A program made the position numbers and the translations under genes. Source: Robertmurraya korlensis NBRC 107688 (GTDB taxonomy: Bacteria > Bacillota > Bacilli > Bacillales > Cytobacillaceae). Taken from it: a DNA stretch of 64,000 nucleotides. Shown piece after piece: positions 42,275 through 51,573 of the stretch. The notes beneath the pieces are model-generated. The model was not told where the DNA came from. It ran no database searches and saw only the letters and a list, made by a program, of their open reading frames with translations. Where the stretch lies: NCBI RefSeq assembly GCF_001591645.1, contig NZ_BCVH01000001.1, forward strand, positions 682,001-746,000, given 5' to 3'. How positions within the stretch are numbered: the first letter of the stretch is position 1; every line of letters begins with the position of its first letter.

Positions 42275-43081
42275 ATGAAAATAGCTTTAGTACAAATGAA
42301 GCCTGTACTCCATGATAAACCGAAAAACCTCGAAATGATGCATTACCATATCCAGAAAGCATCCCTGCAGAAATGCCAGCTTATCTTGTTTCCTGAACTT
42401 GTGTTAACAGGTTATTTTACCCGTGAAAAAACAAAAGAACTAGCGGAAGACATCAATGGAGAGAGCATCCTTCAACTAAAAGACTGGGCCCGTGAATACA
42501 ACCTAATGATTATTGCAGGTTTTCCAGAGAAAGTAGAGGAGGAGGTGTTTAATTCGGCCGTTATCATTGATCAGAAGGGGGAGATAGTCGGTACATATCA
42601 AAAAGTCCATTTATGGGATGAGGAAGAGAAGTATTTTTCTGCAGGACAGAACTTTCCGGTATGGCAAACAGTTTTCGGTACGATTGGGGTCATGATTTGC
42701 TATGACACCGAGTTTCCGGAGACTGCTCGAATTCTAGCAGAAAAAGGAGCTAGTATCATATTGGCTCCAACCGCGAATATGACACCACTGGAGCATTTAC
42801 AAAAGACTTATATACAAAGCCGTGCAGCTGAAAATCAAGTATTTGTCGCTACGACGAACCGGATTGGAGTGGAGGAGACAACCCACTTTTTTGGACAAAG
42901 TGCAGCTGCCAATCCATTTGGAGAGTTATTAGTTCTAGGTGGTGGAGAGGAGAATCAATATTATGTCGAAGTAGATTTTTCTGAGATAAAGGCTGCTAGA
43001 GATAAGTTCTGTTATCTAGCTGATCGGAGACCAAGTGTGTACCAATCGGCCATAAATCGAAAGGGGGAAACGATCGTATGA
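42275..43081 (+). CDS. Carbon-nitrogen hydrolase (nitrilase superfamily)
   Basis: 268 residues with the Glu-Lys-Cys triad: Glu41 in 'LILFPELVLTGYF', Lys110 in 'TYQKVHLWDEEEKYFSAG' and Cys142 in 'GVMICYDTEFPETAR'. These enzymes hydrolyse amides, carbamoyl amino acids or nitriles. It overlaps the sodium:solute symporter gene by 4 bases (ATGA), so the imported compound is probably its substrate or precursor. An omega-amidase or N-carbamoyl amino acid amidohydrolase role is possible but not shown. Confidence 0.88.
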   Translation: MKIALVQMKPVLHDKPKNLEMMHYHIQKASLQKCQLILFPELVLTGYFTREKTKELAEDINGESILQLKDWAREYNLMIIAGFPEKVEEEVFNSAVIIDQKGEIVGTYQKVHLWDEEEKYFSAGQNFPVWQTVFGTIGVMICYDTEFPETARILAEKGASIILAPTANMTPLEHLQKTYIQSRAAENQVFVATTNRIGVEETTHFFGQSAAANPFGELLVLGGGEENQYYVEVDFSEIKAARDKFCYLADRRPSVYQSAINRKGETIV

Positions 43082-44577
43082 ACAGTCCAATGATGGGATA
43101 TTCCGTTATTATTCTATTTGCCATTATCATGACGGTCATTACCCTTTTTATTAATAAAAAGGATGGCAATCAAAATGTGGATGATTTGCTAACGGCGGGA
43201 CGAAGAGTTCCGTTCGGCCTCGTTGCAGCCAGTGTTTGTGTGGCCTGGATCTGGACGGGCACGATCATGGCTTCAGCAGAAGCGGGGGTATGGTTTGGAA
43301 TTAACGGCGGCTTTAACTATGCCTGGGGGGCAGTCGTTCCCTTTATGATTTTCATCCCCATCGCGTTACGTTTAAGAAAGATTATGCCAAAGACCACTAC
43401 ATTTATTGAATTTATACGCGAACGATTCGGTACGAAGTTAGCTAATGTGTATTTATTTTTTGGAATTGCCTTGGTTTTATATGTTTGTGTCATGCAGGCA
43501 GTAGGAATTGCGTATGCCTTCGAATATACCTTTCAATTAAATTTTAAGATCGTTGCTTTCCTATCAGCGATCCTCTTCTCAAGCTTCATTGCCATGTCTG
43601 GGCTAAAAGGCTCCATCTATAATTCGGTCTTCCAATTTTTCATTATTATGATAGTTATTTTCGTGACGATTCCACTTATTATTAAGAGCGTTGGATTAGA
43701 AAATATGTACGAAGGTATGCTACGGGCTGCGACGGATACAGGTCATCCACAGCACAATCCGGATGCGTTGAACTTCTTTGGCTCTGCCGGGTGGATGTAT
43801 GGTTTATCTGCTGTGGTCATTGCCATGGGTCAGGTTGTTCTAAGTCAGGGGTATTATTCAACAGCCGCCGCTGCTTCCAGTTCAAAGGGATTGTTTTGGG
43901 CCTATCTAATCGGAACCATCCTTGCTTGGTTACCGATACCAATGATATTTGGTAATGTGATTGGCGGAAGTGTCTATCATTTAGGTGTGTCTTCAGAAGA
44001 GCTTGGGGTATCTACGGGAGCAGCGCCGTATATATTTAATTATTTTCTTGGGAGCGGTGGCGCAATCATCTTTGTCATTATGATCTTTATGGCAGGATTA
44101 ACAACGGGTGGAAATGGTCTTGCAGGACTTCAAGCGATGCTGACAATTGATTTTTATAAAAGGTACGTGAACAAACAAGCGACTGAAAAACAACAACTTG
44201 CGTTCGGTCGAGGGATCATTTTTATACTAGGTATCACTATTGGGATTTGTGCTCTATTTTTAGATGGTGTGTCCTTATTAACCATTGATATATTTAGTGG
44301 TATCTTATTTGCTGCTCCAACTGCGTCGTTAATTATTGGCTTATGGTCTGGTCGCTTAAACCCTAAAGTTTCGTTGTTGTCGATTGTTGTTGGATTAGGA
44401 TCGGGATTAGCAGCCTACTTTATGATAGCCAATGATGATTTGAATTGGTTTGTAGGGAATATGCTATCACTCTTTTTACCATTTATTATTATCCTGTTTA
44501 GCCTACCATTTACAAATAAGAAATATGACTTTAGAAAGCTGAAAGAATATCAACCGGAACACAAAATTAACATATAA
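43078..44577 (+). CDS. Sodium:solute symporter (SSS family)
   Basis: 499 residues with about 13 hydrophobic helices. The N-terminal 'DDLLTAGRRVPFGLVAASVC' and 'WIWTGTIMASAEAGVWFGIN' mark the urea/choline-like branch of the family, and 'MAGLTTGGNGLAGLQAMLTI' contains sodium-site Ser/Thr residues. It is coupled to the C-N hydrolase upstream and to a 53-aa membrane protein downstream. Substrate unknown. Confidence 0.9.
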   Translation: MNSPMMGYSVIILFAIIMTVITLFINKKDGNQNVDDLLTAGRRVPFGLVAASVCVAWIWTGTIMASAEAGVWFGINGGFNYAWGAVVPFMIFIPIALRLRKIMPKTTTFIEFIRERFGTKLANVYLFFGIALVLYVCVMQAVGIAYAFEYTFQLNFKIVAFLSAILFSSFIAMSGLKGSIYNSVFQFFIIMIVIFVTIPLIIKSVGLENMYEGMLRAATDTGHPQHNPDALNFFGSAGWMYGLSAVVIAMGQVVLSQGYYSTAAAASSSKGLFWAYLIGTILAWLPIPMIFGNVIGGSVYHLGVSSEELGVSTGAAPYIFNYFLGSGGAIIFVIMIFMAGLTTGGNGLAGLQAMLTIDFYKRYVNKQATEKQQLAFGRGIIFILGITIGICALFLDGVSLLTIDIFSGILFAAPTASLIIGLWSGRLNPKVSLLSIVVGLGSGLAAYFMIANDDLNWFVGNMLSLFLPFIIILFSLPFTNKKYDFRKLKEYQPEHKINI

Positions 44578-44592
44578 AAAGGAGGCTAACAG

Positions 44593-44754
44593 ATGTCATT
44601 TGGTGCCTATCAGTTTTTTAATTGGCTCATTTTTATCTGGTGCGGACTGGGAATGTTGTTTATCGCTATTGCGTCTATTCGGGAAGTATTTTTTCAGTTG
44701 AAAAAGTCAGTGAAACCGAAGGATCGGAATTCGGGAACCGATATAAAGATTTAA
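44593..44754 (+). CDS. 53-aa single-helix membrane protein of the symporter operon
   Basis: ATG 44593 follows AAAAGGAGG at ideal distance, 16 bases after the symporter stop. The sequence begins 'MSFGAYQFFNWLIFIWCGLG' and continues through 'MLFIAIASIREVF' to a basic cytoplasmic tail 'QLKKSVKPKDRNSGTDIKI'. SSS carriers in Bacillus often have a small membrane partner (for example YhjC with YhjB); this could be an analogous subunit. It ends just before the operon terminator. Confidence 0.75.
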   Translation: MSFGAYQFFNWLIFIWCGLGMLFIAIASIREVFFQLKKSVKPKDRNSGTDIKI

Positions 44755-44755
44755 G

Positions 44756-44784
44756 GGGCAGAGGGAACACCTCTGCTTTTTTGA
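44756..44784 (+). terminator. Terminator of the hydrolase-symporter operon
   Basis: GGCAGAGG and CCTCTGCT pair around GAACA, followed by TTTTT. Confidence 0.88.
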
Positions 44785-44795
44785 TGTATATTTAC

Positions 44796-45290
44796 TTATT
44801 CTTTTTCAAAAAACACATGCTCCGCATGAAGTCCGTTGTTCACGGAAATGATACCGAACGAAGGTTTCGGCTGTCTTCTTTTGTCCGTACAAGATCCTGG
44901 ATTGAATAAGAGAACACCATTCACTACTTTTAGAACCGGAATATGAGAATGTCCAAAGATAATACAGTCAACAGGTGTTTCCGAAAAGGCTTCCACCGCA
45001 CGCCTCTCTGTTGTCCAGCGTTTGCCATGACCATGAACGACTCCAATTTTGAATCCTTCTACTTCTATTATTAGCTTTTCGGGAAGAAGGGAGCTCACCT
45101 CATCTGAGTCCACGTTTCCAAACACGCCTTTTACTTCTCCGTATTGTAATAACTTATGATAAACCTCTACGGTCTGCCAATCTCCTGCATGAATGATCAG
45201 ATCACTTTTCTGTAATTCCGTAACGACCTGGTGAGGAAGTGCTTTTGCTTTCTTTGGCATATGTGTATCAGAAATAACGACTATTTTCAT
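44796..45290 (-). CDS. YfcE/YsnB-type metallophosphoesterase
   Basis: 164 residues with all metal-binding motifs: 'VISDTHMP', 'IHAGDW', 'GVFGNVDSDE', 'VVHGHGKRW' and 'IIFGHSHIP'. It is a cytoplasmic phosphodiesterase of the YsnB type with two divalent metals; the natural substrate is unknown. AGGAGGT precedes the ATG on the minus strand. Monocistronic. Confidence 0.9.
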   Translation of the reverse strand: MKIVVISDTHMPKKAKALPHQVVTELQKSDLIIHAGDWQTVEVYHKLLQYGEVKGVFGNVDSDEVSSLLPEKLIIEVEGFKIGVVHGHGKRWTTERRAVEAFSETPVDCIIFGHSHIPVLKVVNGVLLFNPGSCTDKRRQPKPSFGIISVNNGLHAEHVFFEKE

Positions 45291-45450
45291 ATTGGACCTC
45301 CTATCTTCATTATTATGCAGTATACACTTACCGTTTTTATATAGTTATTTTTTAAAAACAAATCCCCCTAAATATATAGAGTATTGCTAAATGTTTTGTA
45401 GAAAACTAAAAATAGCAAATACTTATGTTTCTGGAAGGAGAGTGTAGGCA

Positions 45451-45600
45451 TTGAACCAAAAAGACCCTTTTGAATGTCAGGAAGATATGGACCAAGTGCA
45501 TCACCAGCTTATCGAACAAATTGCCCGTATCAGTGTTGATGAAGAGGAAGAACGGATGAAAGCAGAATTGGAGCTTCAAAATCAGGAAAAAGCTGACTGA
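45451..45600 (+). CDS. 49-aa acidic small protein
   Basis: TTG start at 45451 with AAGGAGAG 8 bases upstream. The product is acidic and helical ('QEDMDQVHHQLIEQIARISV', 'DEEEERMKAELELQNQEKAD'). Its stop codon lies inside the 5' arm of a strong terminator, supporting a discrete short transcript. No family recognised. Confidence 0.6.
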   Translation: MNQKDPFECQEDMDQVHHQLIEQIARISVDEEEERMKAELELQNQEKAD

Positions 45601-45616
45601 GCAGTCAGCTTTTTTC
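45590..45616. terminator. Terminator overlapping the small ORF stop
   Basis: AAGCTGACT and AGTCAGCTT pair around GAGC, followed by TTTT; the A-rich 5' flank lets it serve the convergent LysR gene too. Confidence 0.88.
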
Positions 45617-45625
45617 GTACCTATG

Positions 45626-46423
45626 TTATTCAAAAATCATCCTTGGGACAGATTTTCTATTAGATGAGGAGCTGAAAAAGTAAACCGGTAAAGGTTTTAC
45701 CGCTACTGTCTTAATGACTTCTAAAGGCTTGTTATCGATAGGCAAAAAAGCAATACCTTGCCCATGAGCAACCAATTCCTTGATAAGAGAATATGAATCA
45801 ACTTGCTGAAGTTGGTTCTTAGATAATTTTTGTTCCTCCAAAAATTCAATGGTTCGATTTCGATAAGGACACATCGTATCATGATTTACAAAAAAGACCT
45901 CTTTTGAAAAATCGATGGTTGTTTTCCCTTTCGTTTTTAAAAGCCCCATGGAGATGGTCGAGCTGAATACGTTATGTAGTTCAGGATCTTGATGATTTAG
46001 ATAGGTGATGATCATATCCACCTTTTGTGATTGTAAGAGTGGGAGCAATCGGCTACTATTTTCCATATATAGTTGAAAGTCCGTGACATTCTCATTTATT
46101 CGTGTGTGCAAATAATTTAAAAGGATGGCTTGGCTCGTCCCGATACGATAGGGTTTGTTCTCCAATTGAATTTCATTTCTAGCCTCTTCTAATAACTTCA
46201 AGATCTTATTTGTATAACCTAATAAAATTTCACCAGAAGGCAGTAATGTGACCCCTTTATTTGTTCGATGGAGTAAGGGTGTTTCTAGCTCTTCTTCTAG
46301 TCTTTTGATTCTTTCTGTAACATTTGGTTGTACATAACCTAATTCCTTTGCTGCTTTACTAATTGATCCTTCTGTAACTACTGTCTTAAAAATAATTAGA
46401 TCATTTAATTCCAATGAAATCAT
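45626..46423 (-). CDS. LysR-family regulator, short
   Basis: 265 residues, about 30 fewer than usual. The helix-turn-helix is intact ('GSISKAAKELGYVQPNVTER'), and a compact effector domain follows ('RIGTSQAILLNYLHTRINEN'). It is divergent from a DUF4865 gene, an arrangement that suggests direct control of that neighbour. TAAGGGGATGA before the ATG on the minus strand is its ribosome site. Confidence 0.87.
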   Translation of the reverse strand: MISLELNDLIIFKTVVTEGSISKAAKELGYVQPNVTERIKRLEEELETPLLHRTNKGVTLLPSGEILLGYTNKILKLLEEARNEIQLENKPYRIGTSQAILLNYLHTRINENVTDFQLYMENSSRLLPLLQSQKVDMIITYLNHQDPELHNVFSSTISMGLLKTKGKTTIDFSKEVFFVNHDTMCPYRNRTIEFLEEQKLSKNQLQQVDSYSLIKELVAHGQGIAFLPIDNKPLEVIKTVAVKPLPVYFFSSSSNRKSVPRMIFE

Positions 46424-46530
46424 CCCCTTATAGGCATAATTGTAAATGATACCATCATAAAAGATAACTATTTTACCAGTACTTATTTCTGCCCTATCAT
46501 ATTTATAGTAAAGGATGAGGATGTGAGAAG

Positions 46531-47079
46531 ATGATAGGAATGCAGTATAAGATCATTTTGCCAAAGGATTATGATATGGGTATTATTAGAGATAGGGTAG
46601 AGCAAAATGGCTCAAAGATGGACGGGTTCCGCGGGCTTATTTTCAAAGCCTATCTAATTACGGAAAAGGGCAGACAAGACAACCTATCCAATTCCTATGC
46701 ACCTCTATATCTTTGGGAGGACCCGGATGGAATGAACCGGTTTTTATTCGAAGGATATTATGACAATATATTAGAATCGTTTGGATGGCAACATATCTCA
46801 ATTGGTGTTCCTAACTCCATGGTCTTCAATGAAGGGTTCGAGAAAAGCCGATATGTAGTGGAGTATCAAGGGACGATTCAGGAAGCTGGAACTTTAATGA
46901 ATACGAACTTTTATACATGTGATACGTTTATTCAAAATGTTGAAATAAGTGTGGGGAGTTTACTGATATATAACCCTGATAAATGGAGATATAGTCACTT
47001 TCGCTTTTTTCATGAAGAGCCTATAATCGAACCTTCCCCCTCAATCACCCTATATGAAGTACTTCATATTTCACAGTAA
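46531..47079 (+). CDS. DUF4865 family protein
   Basis: 182 residues from ATG 46531 or 179 from ATG 46540 ('MQYKIILPKDYDMGIIRDRV'). The text 'LWEDPDGMNRFLFEGYYDNI' followed by 'GWQHISIGVP' is typical of DUF4865, whose function is unknown. Dimeric alpha/beta-barrel-like monooxygenase folds look similar. The gene lies across a 107-base divergent promoter from the LysR gene. Confidence 0.78.
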   Translation: MIGMQYKIILPKDYDMGIIRDRVEQNGSKMDGFRGLIFKAYLITEKGRQDNLSNSYAPLYLWEDPDGMNRFLFEGYYDNILESFGWQHISIGVPNSMVFNEGFEKSRYVVEYQGTIQEAGTLMNTNFYTCDTFIQNVEISVGSLLIYNPDKWRYSHFRFFHEEPIIEPSPSITLYEVLHISQ

Positions 47080-47104
47080 GCTCTCAATAAACCAAGATAA
47101 CCAT

Positions 47105-47137
47105 AAACCCAGATTGGTTCGTAAATCTGGGTTTTTG
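47105..47137 (+). terminator. Terminator of the DUF4865 gene
   Basis: AAACCCAGATT and AATCTGGGTTT form an 11-bp stem, followed by TTG. Confidence 0.85.
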
Positions 47138-47229
47138 CTGTTTTCATTTTTATTTTTGGAACCACTAGAAAAATGTCGAATATTGTCGAAATATAGAATA
47201 GAAGCTTTATTCATGAGGGGGAGAATACG

Positions 47230-48753
47230 ATGGAAGCCACACTAGGAAAATTAAGAATTATGAATTTATTAACAGGGATTTTTGTTTTACTGCTTATTGG
47301 CGTTCATGTCACGCACAGATATTTTGATTTTTTTGATCTCTTACAAGCATCACATACACATGCTGTTCCTAATGGATTTATATTAAATATATTTTTGTTA
47401 GTACCAACTCTGCTCTATATTATTTCTTTACTTTTGTATCATAAATGGGTTACTTATCATACATTCCTTCCACTAGTGCATACGGTTACACTAACCTTTA
47501 TCAGTATATCCATGATTGCCGGAGGAGGTATGGTGGAATATCACTTCTCTATTTTTATGGTTATTGCCGTATTGGCCTATTACGAGTCAATTAAATTAAT
47601 CGTTATTAGTACTGTCATCTTCGCAGTTCACCATTTATTAGGGTTTTTATTTTCTCCAGAACTACTTAGTGGTACTAGTGTTTTCCCATTCACTATATTC
47701 TTGTTACACGCTTTGTTTTTAGTACTAACGAGTGGAGCGACTATTTTACAAATCGTCAATAAACTTCGTTTTGAAGAAGTGACTAACAAGGAACGTGAAG
47801 AGAATCGTGTGAAATTTTCGCAAATTTATGTCCAGCTCGAAACAACAGTAAGGACAACATTACAAACGATCAATGATCTAGTGAATAGTATAAACATTAC
47901 AAAAACATCAGCAGAAGAAATCTCTTCTACTTCCATGGAAATAGCCAATAGGTCCGAAAGACAAGATTCAGCGTCTAAGGAAAATGAACTTGCAATGAGG
48001 GAGATGTTGAGAGATGTAAAGAAAGTCTCTGAGAGCTCTTCGGTGGTGTGGAGTAGCTCGCGTGAGACTGTTAAAGAAGCAAAAATGGGAGAACAAGCAA
48101 TCAATCAAACGATTTCTCAAATGGATTATATTCATGATTCAGTTACAGGGTTAGCAGAGACCATTGGGCAGCTTGATCAAAGGTCTCAAGAGATTGGAAG
48201 TATATTGAAAGTAATGACAGATATTACAGAACAAACCAATCTATTAGCACTAAATGCTGCGATTGAAGCTGCACGCGCGGGTGAACATGGGAAAGGATTT
48301 GCTGTTGTTGCATCGGAAGTAAGAAAGTTGGCCGAACACTCTAAAAGCTCTGCCTTCCAGATTGAGGGTATCATTGCAGAAATCCAAATGAGGACAATCC
48401 AAGCGAAGGAAGCGATGCAAAAAGGGATTAAAGAGGTAGACAGTGGGATTATGTACGTTCGCCAAACGGGTACTTCATTGGTTGGAATCTTAAATTATGC
48501 CGAAGAAGTATCCAAACAAATTGACGAAACGAATTCGATAGTGGAAAAAATGACAGAACGGTTTGAAGTATTATCTGCTATCATTCATGACATAGCGGAA
48601 ATGTCCAAGTTAAATAATATACAAACCTCACATGTCAATACGTATACCAATGAGCAATTCTCTTCTATTCTTCAAATAGAGGGTGTTGCTGAAGGACTAC
48701 AAAAAATGTCTAGTGAACTTGAAGAGCTAGTTAAGAAAGTGAAAACGGACTAG
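47230..48753 (+). CDS. Chemoreceptor with polytopic membrane sensor
   Basis: 507 residues. Instead of the usual two helices, residues 10-175 hold about six hydrophobic helices with conserved-looking His and Glu ('[20 protein letters not shown]', 'FAVHHLLGF'). This resembles integral sensor regions seen in some histidine kinases. There is no HAMP domain. The cytoplasmic signalling part is canonical ('[20 protein letters not shown]', '[20 protein letters not shown]'). The signal is unknown; a membrane-state or gas/redox cue is possible. AGGGGGAG lies before the ATG. Confidence 0.88.
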   Translation: MEATLGKLRIMNLLTGIFVLLLIGVHVTHRYFDFFDLLQASHTHAVPNGFILNIFLLVPTLLYIISLLLYHKWVTYHTFLPLVHTVTLTFISISMIAGGGMVEYHFSIFMVIAVLAYYESIKLIVISTVIFAVHHLLGFLFSPELLSGTSVFPFTIFLLHALFLVLTSGATILQIVNKLRFEEVTNKEREENRVKFSQIYVQLETTVRTTLQTINDLVNSINITKTSAEEISSTSMEIANRSERQDSASKENELAMREMLRDVKKVSESSSVVWSSSRETVKEAKMGEQAINQTISQMDYIHDSVTGLAETIGQLDQRSQEIGSILKVMTDITEQTNLLALNAAIEAARAGEHGKGFAVVASEVRKLAEHSKSSAFQIEGIIAEIQMRTIQAKEAMQKGIKEVDSGIMYVRQTGTSLVGILNYAEEVSKQIDETNSIVEKMTERFEVLSAIIHDIAEMSKLNNIQTSHVNTYTNEQFSSILQIEGVAEGLQKMSSELEELVKKVKTD

Positions 48754-48760
48754 TTAATAA

Positions 48761-48800
48761 ACAATGAGAGATCTTGGTTAATAGGATCTCTCATTTTATT
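48761..48800 (+). terminator. Terminator of the polytopic chemoreceptor gene
   Basis: AATGAGAGATC and GATCTCTCATT form an 11-bp stem, followed by TTATTT. Confidence 0.85.
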
Positions 48801-48870
48801 TCCTAAAAAAGTGAAATATTACATGTAGTCTGGTAAAATGGAAATGCTTTTTATAGAAGGGATTGTTGCT

Positions 48871-49959
48871 ATGCACGATATAATTGATATTTTTATCTCC
48901 AATATGGCTTTGATTATTTCTTTTATGTACATAACTCTAAAATTAAAAGAAGTGTATATTTCTAAATACAAAAATGTAAAAATCGTTCTTTGGATTTTAC
49001 CACTTTTCATTAGCTTATTGAGCGTTTGGGTGATGCATCATCCACTACTAATTGATGGAATGAGAATAGATTTAAGGGGAGTGCCCCTTTTCTTCATCTC
49101 CACTCTTATGGGATGGAAGTGGGGAATTCTATCAATTCTTTTACCTATATGGTACAGATATGATTTAGGAGGACCAACCGTTATCCAAGGGATTACTCAG
49201 GCAATTATTGCTCCTTATGTAATTGGGGCATTGTTTCATAGAAAAAAACACTTTAATCCCCCTTATACGGTTCTGACCTTCAAGAATATGTTTACAGGTT
49301 TTATTTTTTACGAGCTGATCAAATCCTTTCTAATGTTTTGGACAACACCTGCGAACCTAACCAACATTATTCTTATGATTACTTTTGAAGCCATTGCATT
49401 ATCAGTAATCACATTAATCAATAATGATGTGAATGCAAACTTACTCACTCGTAAAGAGTTGGAATTCCATTCAACGCACGATAATATGACGAGTTTATAC
49501 AATCTTCGTTATTTTAAAAATAAGGTAAATGCCTATCTTAAAAAAGAGCATCCATTTGTCATTGCAATGTTTGATGTGGACTATTTTAAGGTATACAACG
49601 ACAATCATGGGCATCCTGCTGGAGATATTGTCCTTCGAACGATTGGACAACTCCTAAAGGATAGTATGCGAAGAGACGATGTGTTTGCGAGGTATGGGGG
49701 AGAGGAATTTATTATTTGTTTCTCTAATGTATCCGATAGGAAAACGGCCTTTACGATTGCGGACCGATTTAGAAATTTGGTAGAGACGTACCCTTTTCCG
49801 GGTGAAGAACAACAGCCTAACGGAGTATTAACGATTTCGATGGGGCTTAGCACGGTTTCAACTAAGAAAGATCTTGATACACTTATTGAAGAAGCGGACA
49901 AGGCATTATATAAAGCAAAGAATGATGGTAGAAACAATGTCCAATCATACGAGCACTAG
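48871..49959 (+). CDS. 5TM-LYT GGDEF diguanylate cyclase, DgcK-like
   Basis: 362 residues from ATG 48871, with AGAAGGGA 8 bases upstream. ATG 48838 has none and lies 90 bases after the chemoreceptor stop, beyond its terminator. Five or six transmembrane helices of the LytS-YhcK type (about 5-190; 'GVPLFFISTLMGWKWGILSI') precede a GGDEF domain. 'ARYGGEEFIICF' is the active site and the upstream 'RRDD' is a complete RxxD inhibitory site. It makes cyclic di-GMP at the membrane, which could feed the riboswitch at 32553. It resembles B. subtilis YhcK (DgcK). Confidence 0.88.
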   Translation: MHDIIDIFISNMALIISFMYITLKLKEVYISKYKNVKIVLWILPLFISLLSVWVMHHPLLIDGMRIDLRGVPLFFISTLMGWKWGILSILLPIWYRYDLGGPTVIQGITQAIIAPYVIGALFHRKKHFNPPYTVLTFKNMFTGFIFYELIKSFLMFWTTPANLTNIILMITFEAIALSVITLINNDVNANLLTRKELEFHSTHDNMTSLYNLRYFKNKVNAYLKKEHPFVIAMFDVDYFKVYNDNHGHPAGDIVLRTIGQLLKDSMRRDDVFARYGGEEFIICFSNVSDRKTAFTIADRFRNLVETYPFPGEEQQPNGVLTISMGLSTVSTKKDLDTLIEEADKALYKAKNDGRNNVQSYEH

Positions 49960-50068
49960 TAAGAGAAACGTTCCAGTTACCTAAATCACATATTTCTTCT
50001 TAAAAGTATCCTTTCTTCATTTGCGTAAATAATAACGGTACATCATGAAGAAAATGGGTGAAATTAGA

Positions 50069-51493
50069 ATGAAGAAAGAAAGAAAAGGGTTGTCTGCCTG
50101 GCAGCTGACAATGATGGCGTTAGGAAGTGTCATCGGAGGTTCCTTTTTCCTCGGTTCAGCAGTTGCTATCAATGCGGCGGGACCAGCGATATTAGTATCG
50201 TTTATTTTAGGGGGAGCACTTGTTTATTTTATTCTGTATGCCTTGTCAGAGATGACGGTAGGAAGTCCAACGGTTGGTTCCTTTAGTACGTTCGCAGCTC
50301 GAGAGCTTGGACAGGGACCGGGTTTTGTTGTGGGCTGGCTTTACTGGACGGGTACGATTCTCTCCATGTCCAGTGAAGCGACGGCCATCTCCATGTTAAT
50401 CACTAATTGGTACCCCAATGTGTCAATTGCTTTGCTGGGTGGATCGATTATTGTAGGGATTACGCTAATCAATTTACTTGGAGTAGACAAAATAGGAAAA
50501 CTTACAAGTGGCTTATCAGCAATTAAGGTGTTCGCGATCATCTTTTTTATCTTAACCGCATTAGGGTTAATTTTAGGAGTGTTTCCTGGTACATCGGCGA
50601 TCGGGTTAGGTGAAGTCACACGACAACCTTTAATGCCAGGAGGAGTTAGTGGAATTGCAGGGAGCATGCTGTTGGTCATCTTTACATATGCAGGCTTTGA
50701 AATTATAGCCCTTGCTGCAACCGAGGCCGACAATCCTACAGACACCATTCCAAGAGCTATTCGAAATACGGTGTTGTGTTTGGTAGGTTTGTATCTTTTG
50801 TATGTGCTTGTTCTACTACCACTAATTCCGACAGCTCTTCTAAGTGAAAACGTAAGTCCAATGGTTGCCTCACTTACTCGCTGGGGAATCGGTTGGGCAG
50901 GAACCGCATTGAACCTTGTATTAATCTCAGCCATACTTTCAGCTATGCTGTCTGCCGTATTTGGGTTAGGAAGAATGATTCGATCACTCGTAATTGAAGG
51001 TCATGCACCGCAGAAGTTAAAGGATAAAACTGACGTTCCTTATCGTGGAATATTATTTTCAGGATTAGCTATGCTCGCCGGCTTATTATTCGGCCTTTTG
51101 TTTCCAAGAGCTTATCTGGTCTTGATTACATCAAGTGGGTTTGCTTTGATTTTCACCTACGCTGTTATCATGGCCAGTCATATTCGCTATCGCAAAAGGC
51201 ATGGGTGTCCCCCAGGAGGTATTTGTCAGATGCCTGGATTTCCTTATACTTCGTGGATTGCATTGGTCAGCTTAATTATCGTGCTACTCAGCATGCCGTT
51301 AATTCCTGGTCAGACCGCTGGGTTGATTACTGGAGTTAGTATGGTAGTACTGTTCTCGTTGACCTATTTTATCGTGAGTCGAAGAGGCGGAATCGAAGGA
51401 CAGGAAGATCGAGTTCGAGGAACGCTGCAATCCAATTTTGCTACGGAGTTTTCTCAAGAAATATATGGGGATGACAATAAGGATAAAAAGTAA
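50069..51493 (+). CDS. Amino acid permease (APC superfamily)
   Basis: 474 residues from ATG 50069, or 482 from ATG 50045; AATGGGTGAA favours the later one. Twelve hydrophobic helices. The signature near the N terminus is 'LTMMALGSVIGGSFFLGSAV', and 'IFTYAGFEIIALAATEADNP' is the helix 6 region. The C-terminal soluble loop carries Cys residues ('RYRKRHGCPPGGICQMPGFP'). The substrate could be an amino acid such as D-serine or GABA. It precedes a D-threonine-aldolase-like gene, but a terminator separates them. Confidence 0.88.
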   Translation: MKKERKGLSAWQLTMMALGSVIGGSFFLGSAVAINAAGPAILVSFILGGALVYFILYALSEMTVGSPTVGSFSTFAARELGQGPGFVVGWLYWTGTILSMSSEATAISMLITNWYPNVSIALLGGSIIVGITLINLLGVDKIGKLTSGLSAIKVFAIIFFILTALGLILGVFPGTSAIGLGEVTRQPLMPGGVSGIAGSMLLVIFTYAGFEIIALAATEADNPTDTIPRAIRNTVLCLVGLYLLYVLVLLPLIPTALLSENVSPMVASLTRWGIGWAGTALNLVLISAILSAMLSAVFGLGRMIRSLVIEGHAPQKLKDKTDVPYRGILFSGLAMLAGLLFGLLFPRAYLVLITSSGFALIFTYAVIMASHIRYRKRHGCPPGGICQMPGFPYTSWIALVSLIIVLLSMPLIPGQTAGLITGVSMVVLFSLTYFIVSRRGGIEGQEDRVRGTLQSNFATEFSQEIYGDDNKDKK

Positions 51494-51535
51494 AAAGAAA
51501 CTCTTCTTGATCATTCAAGAGGAGTTTCTTTTTTG
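51493..51535 (+). terminator. Terminator of the permease gene
   Basis: AAGAAACTCTTCTTGA pairs with TCAAGAGGAGTTTCTT, followed by TTTTG. Confidence 0.87.
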
Positions 51536-51573
51536 TATAATGGAAATAATCATCTTCAAAAAGGAGGGCGACT

